A DNA stretch of 29,562 bases, taken from positions 1 to 29,562 of the IMG/VR virus record IMGVR_UViG_3300013104_000062. One strand, written 5' to 3'. Positions within the stretch are counted from its first letter, which is position 1, and each line of letters opens with the position of its first letter. The stretch comes from a virus. Below are positions 1 to 6,877 of the stretch, piece after piece. The notes under the pieces were generated by a model. The model ran no database searches. It worked only from the letters and a program-made list of their open reading frames with translations, and was not told the origin of the DNA. The translations under genes were made by a program, and so were the position numbers.

Positions 1-1
1 C

Positions 2-967
2 ATGTATCTCACGCGCAATGACCGCTTTCTTTCGCCGCTGTTTATCGCGGGCGAAAGCTACGGCACCTTCCGTGCCGCAGGACTGGCCGGCACGTTGCTC
101 AACTCGGGGTTTGCCGTCAACGGGATTGTGCTGATCTCGACGATTCTCGACTATGGCGTCGTTCGCACGAACGAGCGCAACCCCATCGCCAACGCGCTGC
201 TCCTGCCGACGTTCACGGCCGATGCGTGGTATCACAAGAAGCTCGACGAAGATTTACAGAAGGATCTGCAAGGGGCGCTTCGCGAATCGGAAAAATGGGC
301 GATGGGTGGATACATCGAAGCCCTGAACAAGGGAGATGCCCTCAGCAAGGAAGAGCGCGACGCCGCGATCAAGACGACCGCCCGGCTCACAGGTCTTTCA
401 ACGAAATATGTGGACGAAAGCAATCTTCGGATCGACGTCGGCCACTTCACGCGCGAATTGCTGCGCGATGAGCGCTTGACCATTGGCCGATATGACGGGC
501 GCATCACCGGACCTTCGCCAATGGATGCGGGCGAAGTGGCTGAGAACGATCCGTCGGAGGCTGCCGTCAAGGCGCCGTTCACCTCGGCATTCCTTCACTA
601 CGTCCATTCAGATCTGAAATATCAGACGGACGAAACTTATTACGCCCTCGGCGGCGGCATCATGCCATGGGACTTCGGCCGGCCCAACAGCTACGCCGAG
701 ACGACGTCCCTGCTGCAATCCGCCTTCACCCAGAACGCGCATCTGAAGGTGCTGGTGTGTGCATCCTACTTCGACCTGGCCACTCCCTTTTTCAGCGCCC
801 AATACACGCTGAATCACATGGGAATCCATCCCGATCGGCAGAAGGACATCAAATGGGCCTACTACGAGTCAGGCCACATGATGTACATCGAGAAGAATTC
901 TCGGGCGAAACTCCATGATGACGTGAAGGAATTCGTGGAATCGAATTCGCCGAAAGGGGACGAGTAA
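2..967 (+). CDS. Serine carboxypeptidase (peptidase S10), 3' part of the gene
   Basis: This is the C-terminal 321 residues of an S10-family serine carboxypeptidase, cut by the window start, so the true start is not visible. Family S10 enzymes remove C-terminal residues from peptides using a Ser-Asp-His triad, and all three elements can be seen. GESYG near residue 18 carries the nucleophilic Ser. YFDLATPF near residue 258 carries the Asp. ESGHMMY near residue 290 carries the His. The fragment is therefore catalytically complete from the nucleophile onward. It lies on the host side of the tRNA-Gly junction and is a chromosomal gene, not a phage gene. Bacterial members are often exported, but the signal-peptide region is outside the window. 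The stop is followed by a 250-base gap with only a weak CCCC/GGGG hairpin around 1050-1062. Confidence 0.9.
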   Translation: MYLTRNDRFLSPLFIAGESYGTFRAAGLAGTLLNSGFAVNGIVLISTILDYGVVRTNERNPIANALLLPTFTADAWYHKKLDEDLQKDLQGALRESEKWAMGGYIEALNKGDALSKEERDAAIKTTARLTGLSTKYVDESNLRIDVGHFTRELLRDERLTIGRYDGRITGPSPMDAGEVAENDPSEAAVKAPFTSAFLHYVHSDLKYQTDETYYALGGGIMPWDFGRPNSYAETTSLLQSAFTQNAHLKVLVCASYFDLATPFFSAQYTLNHMGIHPDRQKDIKWAYYESGHMMYIEKNSRAKLHDDVKEFVESNSPKGDE

Positions 968-1224
968 GCGGGCGCGGAACGCGCTGCAGGTGCGAGTTTG
1001 CTTAACGATTGACCGCCGACGCGCAGCGGCGCCCTCATCGCTTTAACCACCCCTTTTTGGGGCGCGTCTCATAGCGCGGTGAGCAATCGCAGCGTAAGAA
1101 GGACGATTGGCGCACCTTGGTTGATCAAGGCGGTGACTTGCGCTCAGTGCCCCTGGAGGGTCTTCGATGCAACAAACATCAGAGTCTTGCCCTGAGCGCA
1201 ATCATTTATGGGAGGGGAAAAAAA
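968..1224. other. Host-side intergenic region with a 10-bp inverted repeat
   Basis: No convincing gene is seen between the carboxypeptidase stop and the tRNA remnant. The region holds a perfect inverted repeat, TTGCGCTCAG at 1138-1147 and CTGAGCGCAA at 1192-1201, separated by 44 bases. It lies just downstream of the tRNA 3' end in tRNA orientation. A run of T residues directly follows the tRNA 3' end on the minus strand (1218-1224) and could end tRNA transcription. Confidence 0.4.
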
Positions 1225-1265
1225 GCGGGCGATGGGATTCGAACCCACGACGTCAGCCTTGGGAA
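1225..1265 (-). other. Prophage attachment-site half: 3' remnant of tRNA-Gly(CCC)
   Basis: Read on the minus strand, the 41 bases fit tRNA geometry exactly. The order is anticodon loop TT-CCC-AA, 3' anticodon stem GGCTG, variable loop ACGTC, T stem GTGGG, T loop TTCGAAT, T stem CCCAT, acceptor 3' strand CGCCCGC, and then a T discriminator at 1224. CCA is not encoded. CCC is a glycine anticodon. The 5' half (acceptor, D arm, CAGCC anticodon stem) is absent: bases beyond 1265 do not pair. Tyrosine-recombinase phages commonly cross over in the anticodon loop of tRNA genes and carry a copy of the 3' half. The intact tRNA is then rebuilt at the far end and a bare 3' half is left here. The phage side is therefore to the right. 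The exact crossover and the core length need the other junction. Confidence 0.85.
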
Positions 1266-1380
1266 AATGATTTATCCCGCTCTGACAAAAGCGAAAAATA
1301 CCCTTGTTTTGTAGTGTATAACTCACTTTTGGACCTTTTGCAATACTTAGCAAACGAGCGCAATCGATAGCGGTTTTTTA

Positions 1381-1418
1381 CTGGACGGCGGGGGGTTATT
1401 CTGGACGGCTCTGGACGG
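1381..1418. repeat. Three CTGGACGG direct repeats, candidate integrase arm-type sites
   Basis: CTGGACGG occurs at 1381-1388, 1401-1408 and 1411-1418. The copy starts are 20 and 10 bases apart, so all three face the same side of the helix. They lie 116-153 bases inside the prophage from the tRNA core. Lambda-like attP sites carry short tandem arm-type sites bound by the integrase N-terminal domain at similar positions. The alternative is an operator for the rightward gene that starts at 1443. No clear sigma70 promoter was recognised. Confidence 0.5.
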
Positions 1419-1442
1419 TAATGTATCTGCCACGGCCTTATC

Positions 1443-1610
1443 ATGATCAACGATCGTTCTTTACTCCGGTTCATCATTGCTGCCTTGGCGATGCTGATCG
1501 TCCTGCAGGTCGTCGGCAGCGGCATGCTGGCCCACTGGCAGGCGCAGGACGAAAAGCTTTCACAGCCGGACCCGGCGGTGGGGCGGTTGCTGGCGGATCA
1601 AGGGCGATAG
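1443..1610 (+). CDS. Small single-pass membrane protein, 55 aa
   Basis: This short rightward gene starts at ATG 1443 and ends in TAG at 1610. It encodes a 55-residue protein. A short basic N-terminus (MINDRSLLR) is followed by a hydrophobic helix, about residues 9-30, and a polar C-terminal tail with a Q/D/E-rich stretch. Topology by the positive-inside rule would put the N-terminus in the cytoplasm. No family is recognised and no good Shine-Dalgarno is visible. It sits 25 bases after the CTGGACGG repeats and directly before a second membrane-protein gene on the same strand. Both run opposite to the late operon. Genes at this position beside an att site are often lysogenic-conversion (moron) genes; that role is inferred. 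Confidence 0.55.
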   Translation: MINDRSLLRFIIAALAMLIVLQVVGSGMLAHWQAQDEKLSQPDPAVGRLLADQGR

Positions 1611-1626
1611 TATTACTTTGGCCACA

Positions 1627-1956
1627 ATGCCCGATGACCCTAAACCAGTCTTGCCCTATTCCTCGGGTCCTGATTCCCCGCCTCCATCCGTGCGCAGAAA
1701 GGTTTCACCTTGGACGATCATGGTGTTAGTCCTGCTCTGCGTGGTCGCTGCGGTCGTCTGGTTCAAGCTCGATAGAGAAGAAAAGGAAAAAGCTCAATAT
1801 CAGCGCCAGTTGGACGCGGAGCGGGCGGAGTTTCGCCAGACAAATTTTCAGGCAATAAAAGCATCCCGTGAGGTTTGGGACCAAATGCGCAAAGAGACTG
1901 ACGCTGCAAACGCTCGGGCGGCTGAGATTCAAAAGCAAATCGACGATGGTAAGTAG
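1627..1956 (+). CDS. Membrane-anchored coiled-coil protein sharing a motif with the tape-measure-like protein
   Basis: The protein is 109 residues from ATG 1627; a TTG at 1618 would add three. A proline-rich N-terminus (1-25) is followed by one transmembrane helix (about 27-48) and a charged helical C-terminal half (50-109) with coiled-coil character. Residues 61-79 match residues 141-159 of the tape-measure-like protein encoded at 7356-9215. The shared pattern is QLDxERAEFRxxxFxAIKA, with 14 of 19 residues identical and two more conservative. Ten of the 14 identical residues use different codons, so this is not a recent DNA duplication. It is transcribed rightward, against the late genes, and its stop is 1 base from the convergent gene's stop. 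Membrane-anchored prophage proteins that touch an incoming tape measure protein are known superinfection-exclusion factors, and this role is proposed by inference. No named family is recognised. Confidence 0.6.
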   Translation: MPDDPKPVLPYSSGPDSPPPSVRRKVSPWTIMVLVLLCVVAAVVWFKLDREEKEKAQYQRQLDAERAEFRQTNFQAIKASREVWDQMRKETDAANARAAEIQKQIDDGK

Positions 1957-1957
1957 G

Positions 1958-2287
1958 CTATCCGCTCGCCATGCCCTGCAACTGCTTCACCGCCCTTAGC
2001 GCCGTGGCCAAGTCGCCGACCTCGATTGCCTTTTGGTAGACGTGGCGTGTCGCCTCGATACACCAGCCTCGAATTACATCCGGCTCGGCATCGGCGGATT
2101 TAGCGATACGCTGCATGGCCGCGACGATCAGGGGCATTGCCTTGGCATCTTCCCACGTTTGGGCGATGGCATCGGTGATGTCGTGCTCGGACCCGCCGGC
2201 GATGATCCAATTAAAGACCTGGTTGACCCGATCTGCCGGAAGATCCGGAACGGTCGCAAGTTCGGTGGATTTGGCGCGGCGATTCAT
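1958..2287 (-). CDS. Small helical phage protein, last gene of the late operon
   Basis: This 109-residue, probably all-helical soluble protein contains a WIIAGGSEHDITDAI segment that could be a helix-turn-helix (about residues 27-43). It is followed by amphipathic helices ending in ATALRAVKQL. Its start overlaps the stop of the upstream methyltransferase gene by ATGA, so it is translationally coupled to it. Such a small HTH-like protein can recall a terminase small subunit, but a better terS candidate sits beside terL at 23004-23501. It may therefore be a DNA-binding partner of the methyltransferase or an unrelated accessory protein. It is the final minus-strand gene before the rightward genes, and no intrinsic terminator is visible after it. 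Confidence 0.7.
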   Translation of the reverse strand: MNRRAKSTELATVPDLPADRVNQVFNWIIAGGSEHDITDAIAQTWEDAKAMPLIVAAMQRIAKSADAEPDVIRGWCIEATRHVYQKAIEVGDLATALRAVKQLQGMASG

Positions 2288-3054
2288 ACCGGTTGTTTGA
2301 TCCTGTTGTTGGCCGCGAGCTGCGCTTGCGTGATGCGTTGCTGTGCGATCTTGAAATAGCTCGCGTCTTTCTCAATTCCGATGAATCGACGGCCAGTGTT
2401 GACGCATGCCACGCCGGTTGTGCCGCTGCCCATCGTGTTGTCTAACACTAAATCGCCCTCGTTGGTGTAGGTACGGATTAAATATTCAAAAAGGGCGACG
2501 GGCTTTTGCGTGGGATGCGAGCCGGATTCGGTGATAAACTTTTGCCAAGACGACGGAACCCTCTTTTCTTTCAGAAACCCCCTACTTGATCGCATTTTTC
2601 CGTAGTTTTCCGAGGTCGTGAATTGCGTTACCTCATACTTGATCCGCGCGGCACCGGATGGAGCGCGATCTTGCATCTGCTTGTTGTATGTCCATCTGCC
2701 GTTGGCAAAGACCAGAACCTGTTCATGCTCTTTTAGCGGCTCACGGGACGTATTCGCGAAGTTCGATCCCTTCTGCTTTATCCAAATCCATTCATGCCTA
2801 AACCACTTCGGATTGCTCATTACCAGCGCCGATGTAAACGGCTGGCTTGCCGTCAGCACAATCGCTCCTCGCGGCTTGATGATCCTTTTGTAATGCGCCC
2901 ATAGCGGCTCAAACGGGATGACCGAATCCCATTTGCAGGCGGTCACTCCGTAGGGCAGGTCGCACGCGATCAGGTCAATCGACCCATCGGCGATGCGCGA
3001 CATTTCGGCGAGGCAGTCGCCGCAGAAAAGAGCAAGATCATCGAAAGGATTCAT
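2284..3054 (-). CDS. Phage DNA methyltransferase, N6-adenine/N4-cytosine type
   Basis: This 256-residue protein belongs to the N4/N6 DNA-methylase family (PF01555-like). Motif IV appears as DLPYG (about residues 32-36), a phage variant of the usual (D/N/S)PP(Y/F). It is followed by W-D-x-x-I-P-F and LTASQPFTS. The AdoMet-binding motif is C-terminal: HPTQKP and then DNTMGSGTTG (about 202-211). Having motif IV before motif I fits the beta class. The protein transfers a methyl group from S-adenosylmethionine to a base in DNA. No restriction endonuclease partner is seen, so protection of phage DNA from host restriction, or regulation, is more likely than a complete restriction system. ATGA overlaps couple it to the PLD-like gene before it and the small helical gene after it. 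Target sequence and base cannot be told. Confidence 0.9.
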   Translation of the reverse strand: MNPFDDLALFCGDCLAEMSRIADGSIDLIACDLPYGVTACKWDSVIPFEPLWAHYKRIIKPRGAIVLTASQPFTSALVMSNPKWFRHEWIWIKQKGSNFANTSREPLKEHEQVLVFANGRWTYNKQMQDRAPSGAARIKYEVTQFTTSENYGKMRSSRGFLKEKRVPSSWQKFITESGSHPTQKPVALFEYLIRTYTNEGDLVLDNTMGSGTTGVACVNTGRRFIGIEKDASYFKIAQQRITQAQLAANNRIKQPV

Positions 3055-3698
3055 TTAGCGCTATTGAACAAGTCGAGAATCCAGCCGCGATGGAACGCGT
3101 GCAAGCCTGGGTCGCCGATCAGCGTCATTTGCTCGATATTCTTGCAACTGCGGAGATTCGCGGACGATTCAACGGTGATGGTGCGCATATCCGACAGGCG
3201 GAATAGAAGTAGCTTGGCGTGCGTCCTGAGACTCGCAAACGACGCCTTGCCCGGTCGATCAGCGAAAAGCTTCTCTGCGTGGCTGTAAATATCGTTCGAC
3301 GTGCCTTTGAAGTAGTGGCTGGCCAGCAGATAAACGCGCTTGATCTGGCCATCGTCCAGCATCTCGCAAAGGGCGCTGATATTGCGTTTTGAGAACCCCA
3401 GCGTGGCGATAATGAGCTCGTCAATCTGAACGCCAGAAAGCTTCAGCACTGCGGGCACAATATGCCACAAGGCAAAGCGCCCTGATACTGCAAGGTGGAT
3501 CGCTTCATCGGCCCACGGTATGTGGTCGATGGCGTCGGCGGCGTCGGTCATTTTCCGCACGTCGCGGAAGTCCCGCCGAACGTGGCGTATGACGTGGCGC
3601 TGATCTCCCTTCAAATGCGGAAGCCGGCGCAGCTGGTCTTCAATCGCGCCGGCGCCGGTGCTGTGCAAAAGAGGATTGACGGATCGCTTGAGGCTCAT
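3051..3698 (-). CDS. Phospholipase-D-like domain protein
   Basis: The protein has 215 residues. The C-terminal half carries a single, partly degenerate PLD-type active-site signature: H160-A-K162 (HAKLLLFRL) followed by E-S-S-A-N at about 177-181. The usual Asp of HxKxxxxD is not in place. Many phages carry single-HKD proteins of this kind with the pattern HAK...SSANL...IEQ. PLD-fold proteins in phages include nucleases and DNA-binding proteins, so a nuclease or DNA-end role is possible and lipid hydrolysis is unlikely. A helical middle region (KRVYLLASHYF) precedes the motif. It overlaps by ATGA both with the upstream glycosyltransferase gene and with the methyltransferase gene, suggesting a common DNA-modification module. 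Activity is uncertain because of the missing Asp. Confidence 0.7.
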   Translation of the reverse strand: MSLKRSVNPLLHSTGAGAIEDQLRRLPHLKGDQRHVIRHVRRDFRDVRKMTDAADAIDHIPWADEAIHLAVSGRFALWHIVPAVLKLSGVQIDELIIATLGFSKRNISALCEMLDDGQIKRVYLLASHYFKGTSNDIYSHAEKLFADRPGKASFASLRTHAKLLLFRLSDMRTITVESSANLRSCKNIEQMTLIGDPGLHAFHRGWILDLFNSAK

Positions 3699-5854
3699 GC
3701 CGCTGCCGAATACTCCGGCAGCTTATCCCAACCGTGCTGCGCAGCTGCTGGCTCCCACGCCTTTTCGGGCTTGTGCAATTTTCTGTTTACGCTGTTGTGC
3801 CATTGCCAGATATATCGCGCCAGTGCGAGCGGGCTGGAAATGTCGATTGGATTGGCTGCCAGATACTTCACGGCGCCGGGCTGGCATGAGCAACTAAAGC
3901 GGGGAAGCTTCGCCACGATCTCATTCACGCGTTGCCGCACTATCGACAGGTCCGGCAGCAATGGCAGCGCGCTGAGCTCCGCCCAAACTGCCGGGCCGTC
4001 GAACGGTTCTTGCGGCGCATCCATCCGCGGCGACACTCGCCCCCGCCAGTCTACTCCCGGCTCGCCAAGGTGATGGGCGGTCAAGTCCAGTGTAATTTGC
4101 TTGTCCTGCGGCCATTGATCGCGGAAATGAATATCGGAGTGGCCAGCGTCCGGCAGAGCTTCTCTATAAAACCGCTGCTGTGATGCGTGCCAGCATTGGA
4201 AAAATCCGCTAATCGGTTGAACGTATTTTTCCTCGCTCGAATGACCTTCCCGGCGCATGCCATGAATCGCGTCGGCCTGTAGGTCCGTCTCGCAGAGCTT
4301 GGCCGCGAGGTGCGCGGGCATAATCATGTCGGCGTCAATGTGCACCAGCCAATCGCCGGAGTGCTCCGCATAGAGCAGGCGCAGACCGTCATTGATCGCC
4401 GCGCCCTTATCGAATCTCGAGCCGTTGAGGTAGAGCTTATCCGTCAAGACCACGCGAACATCGTGCTTGGCGCAGACTTCCTGCGTTTCGGTGTCGCGGG
4501 CGATGGTGACGACGGTGTAGCTGTCAAAGTATCGGCGATTGTGTCGCAACGTCTCTGCCAAGCGGTCGCCGAAGTCCACGCAAACGGTTAGAGCATGGAA
4601 GCGCGGCCGCGTCGCATCCCAGTGCTTTTGAAGATCCGAGACGTAGCTTTCTGCAATCGCCTCGTGCGGCGGCATATGGGCCGGGTCCTTCGCGGGCTTG
4701 CGCGTCCATGCCTTCCATCCACTGCACGTGATGGCTCGCTTACCGGGACAGTTGTGGGAGAAGATATATCGCTTCTCCGTGGTGGTTGGATCATGTTGGA
4801 GCAAGCTGGGAAATCCCGCGTCCCATCGATGTGCGGGCATGGCGTAGTCCAAGCCAAGATATCGCCACGCCATGTGGAAGCATTCTTTATCGCCGAACCA
4901 TAGACGCCAATAATATTGCGCACCATGTATGCGGTTCATCCAGTCGGCCAGCATCAGCGCTCGGTGGCATCGCTCTTTATCGATGACGATTTGGCCAGAT
5001 TCAAAAGCCCACTCGTCGCGGAAGGGAATACCCAAAGCCTCGAACGGAGCGGGCCCCAAGTCGCGCGACATATCCGATGGGGACAGAAAATAGTTGTCTG
5101 GCCAGAAGATGGCGCCATGCCTTGCGAACGGCTCGGAGTCCAGCAGGAAAGCCGGATCGGCGAGCGGTTCACTGTCGGCGTCGAGATAAATCACCTTGCG
5201 ATATTTGCAATTGAGGATCGCCCACGTCTTGGCGGCCCAACCGATGCAAGGCGCTTCGAGAAATGTGACGTCCAGGCCGTCCAATAGCCTTTTCTGCCAG
5301 TCGGGCATTTCATGCGGCCCGTGGACCCATTCAATGGGCAAGGTGCATCCGTAGTGCTCGCGCAGCAATCGCACCGTTACGTAGCCTGAGCAAAGGTAGC
5401 TGCCGCCGGCAAGGATGCAGATTCCGCGGCCTTCGCCTTTGAGGTCGGGCAAAGGCTGGGTGACAAAATCAGCCATTGCAAGGCGATAAGCCTCCCGCAC
5501 ATTATTCCATTTCGTCCAGCGATCAGCGCCGGGATGATCGGCACCGAGAAGCGGAACGATTTCGGCCGGCGGTGTGGCCGGCGTGAAAGGCGCGGGCTTT
5601 TGTCGCTCGATCGCGGCGCGTGTGGATGGTGAGAGCGGGCCTTTGTAGTCGAATTGCTGCGTGCGCGGATCGTTCTTTTTTACTCCCCATTCCAGCCCGT
5701 GCGGGCATTCAAAATCGACGATGTTGCCGGGTACCGTCCATGCCCGTTTAACCATGGCGCGGAAGTTCCGGCCGCGCTCCAAATCGCGGCAGACAAAGCA
5801 ATGCCCGCGGGATTTGCACTCGGGCGTTTCGGCAAAAACTGTCGTAAGCATCAT
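3695..5854 (-). CDS. Two-domain glycosyltransferase with Erv1-like C-terminal segment
   Basis: This 719-residue protein appears to contain two GT-A-type glycosyltransferase domains. Residues 1-110 include a Cys-rich start (C13, C19, C22, C50). Domain 1, about 143-370, begins ICILAGGSYL and carries the metal/nucleotide-binding DxD as IYLDADSEP (D225, D227), resembling Mnn1-like/GT71 or GT8-type enzymes. Domain 2, about 420-610, carries HIDADM (D507, D509), as in GT2-like enzymes. The tail, 640-700, has a CSC pair and a WQWHNSVNRKLHKP segment that resembles the HNxVNxxLGKP helix of Erv1/Alr sulfhydryl oxidases, without the CxxC redox centre. Such enzymes transfer sugars from nucleotide-sugar donors; the acceptor is unknown. 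It follows a cysteine-rich virion-like protein by 3 bases and overlaps the PLD-like gene. Tandem ATG codons (5854, 5851) leave the start ambiguous by one residue. Confidence 0.8.
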   Translation of the reverse strand: MMLTTVFAETPECKSRGHCFVCRDLERGRNFRAMVKRAWTVPGNIVDFECPHGLEWGVKKNDPRTQQFDYKGPLSPSTRAAIERQKPAPFTPATPPAEIVPLLGADHPGADRWTKWNNVREAYRLAMADFVTQPLPDLKGEGRGICILAGGSYLCSGYVTVRLLREHYGCTLPIEWVHGPHEMPDWQKRLLDGLDVTFLEAPCIGWAAKTWAILNCKYRKVIYLDADSEPLADPAFLLDSEPFARHGAIFWPDNYFLSPSDMSRDLGPAPFEALGIPFRDEWAFESGQIVIDKERCHRALMLADWMNRIHGAQYYWRLWFGDKECFHMAWRYLGLDYAMPAHRWDAGFPSLLQHDPTTTEKRYIFSHNCPGKRAITCSGWKAWTRKPAKDPAHMPPHEAIAESYVSDLQKHWDATRPRFHALTVCVDFGDRLAETLRHNRRYFDSYTVVTIARDTETQEVCAKHDVRVVLTDKLYLNGSRFDKGAAINDGLRLLYAEHSGDWLVHIDADMIMPAHLAAKLCETDLQADAIHGMRREGHSSEEKYVQPISGFFQCWHASQQRFYREALPDAGHSDIHFRDQWPQDKQITLDLTAHHLGEPGVDWRGRVSPRMDAPQEPFDGPAVWAELSALPLLPDLSIVRQRVNEIVAKLPRFSCSCQPGAVKYLAANPIDISSPLALARYIWQWHNSVNRKLHKPEKAWEPAAAQHGWDKLPEYSAAA

Positions 5855-5857
5855 TGG

Positions 5858-6877
5858 TTAAAAGTTATTGCAGGATGTTAGCGACACCGTGCCAAAGTCG
5901 CCGTTGTTGTGCGGACCTATGGCCCAATCGGTTGTCGTGCAAAGGCATGGATCACAGCCAGACGCGGAAACTGTGAAGCCGTTCCAGGTGCTTGGGTGTC
6001 CAGATACAGGATTGCCGGCGCCGCATGTCCCGGTTCCCGGCGTGAAGCTTGGGGGTCCGCTGTTGCAAGTAAAGCTTCCTCCGCCGGCAGTGCCGTCTGG
6101 CCATCCAACGTGGCCGCTATTTTGGTCATAAGGCGAGTTGCCGGGCGAATGAATCGTTACAACAACGGTTCCCTGCCAATCTGTAGTAGCCGTCGAACAA
6201 TCGGAGCTGCCGTCGTTTGGAATTGCCTGAACGTGACAAGTAACTTGCAAGTTGTATGGCAAGTCTGTCGCGAGCGTTCCTGTCGTTTCGCAATTGACAC
6301 CGATGAATACTGAGCCGTCGCTCGGTGGCGTTTTGTAATATTGGTAATCGGTGTAGCAACTTAGATCGTTGGTGCATGTCCAATCGGTCGTGCAGAGTCC
6401 ACCAGGGGGCAAGCCGCTGGTTGGTCGAGGTTGAAGGCAGCAATAGAACGGACCAAAAAGCGGACTGTCTAGAAAGTGAAGATTGACAAGATTCCCGCTG
6501 CCGTCATTGCCAAGAAACAAGCAATCACAGCCCGCACTCATGCCCCAAACAACGCGCACGATGCTGGGCATCGATTCATCTGCGCTGAGCGTGCAATCGG
6601 TACATGAGCATCGACAGCCGAAGCACGGTTGATATGGGCTCCCAGCCTGAAACCACTTGCCGTAATTTGGATTGGTTGTACCCCCGTCGATCGTGTGCCG
6701 CATGTCTTTGAATATCTTGCCGGTCCAATGATCGATAAGATATTTTTTGGATGGATCGATGCCGATGCGCGGAGCACTGCGGCGCGGGAGATAAATTCGC
6801 GACTGACGGCGCGCAGGCTGGCGGCGCATCGGCCGAAACACTCGCGGCATTCGGCCAAGTTCTTTAATCAGTGGCAT
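5858..6877 (-). CDS. Cysteine-rich, probably virion-associated protein
   Basis: The preferred start is ATG 6877, giving 339 residues, because it overlaps the upstream stop as TAATG; an earlier ATG at 6898 is also open. Residues 1-40 are strongly basic (R-rich). The body is rich in Gly, Thr, Ser, Pro and Cys, with about 21 cysteines often paired (PCFGCRCSCTDC, CDC, YCC, GCDPCLC). The low-complexity beta-rich composition, and its position after the tape-measure-like and small tail genes, suggest a distal tail or adhesion protein held together by disulfides or metals. No family is recognised. The neighbouring glycosyltransferase with an Erv1-like tail is the next gene. A disulfide-rich, possibly glycosylated surface protein is an inference. 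Confidence 0.7.
   Translation of the reverse strand: MPLIKELGRMPRVFRPMRRQPARRQSRIYLPRRSAPRIGIDPSKKYLIDHWTGKIFKDMRHTIDGGTTNPNYGKWFQAGSPYQPCFGCRCSCTDCTLSADESMPSIVRVVWGMSAGCDCLFLGNDGSGNLVNLHFLDSPLFGPFYCCLQPRPTSGLPPGGLCTTDWTCTNDLSCYTDYQYYKTPPSDGSVFIGVNCETTGTLATDLPYNLQVTCHVQAIPNDGSSDCSTATTDWQGTVVVTIHSPGNSPYDQNSGHVGWPDGTAGGGSFTCNSGPPSFTPGTGTCGAGNPVSGHPSTWNGFTVSASGCDPCLCTTTDWAIGPHNNGDFGTVSLTSCNNF

Noticed and set aside
1050-1062. Terminator after the carboxypeptidase gene
   Set aside because: CCCC/GGGG with a T-only loop has just four pairs and no following T run.
1117-1370. Plus-strand frames with GDGIRTHDVSLG and RWDSNPRRQP peptides
   Set aside because: These peptides are translations of the reverse complement of the tRNA T arm and are a well-known annotation artefact.
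1958-2287. Terminase small subunit call for the 109-residue protein
   Set aside because: A better Nu1-like small terminase sits directly beside the large subunit at 23004-23501.
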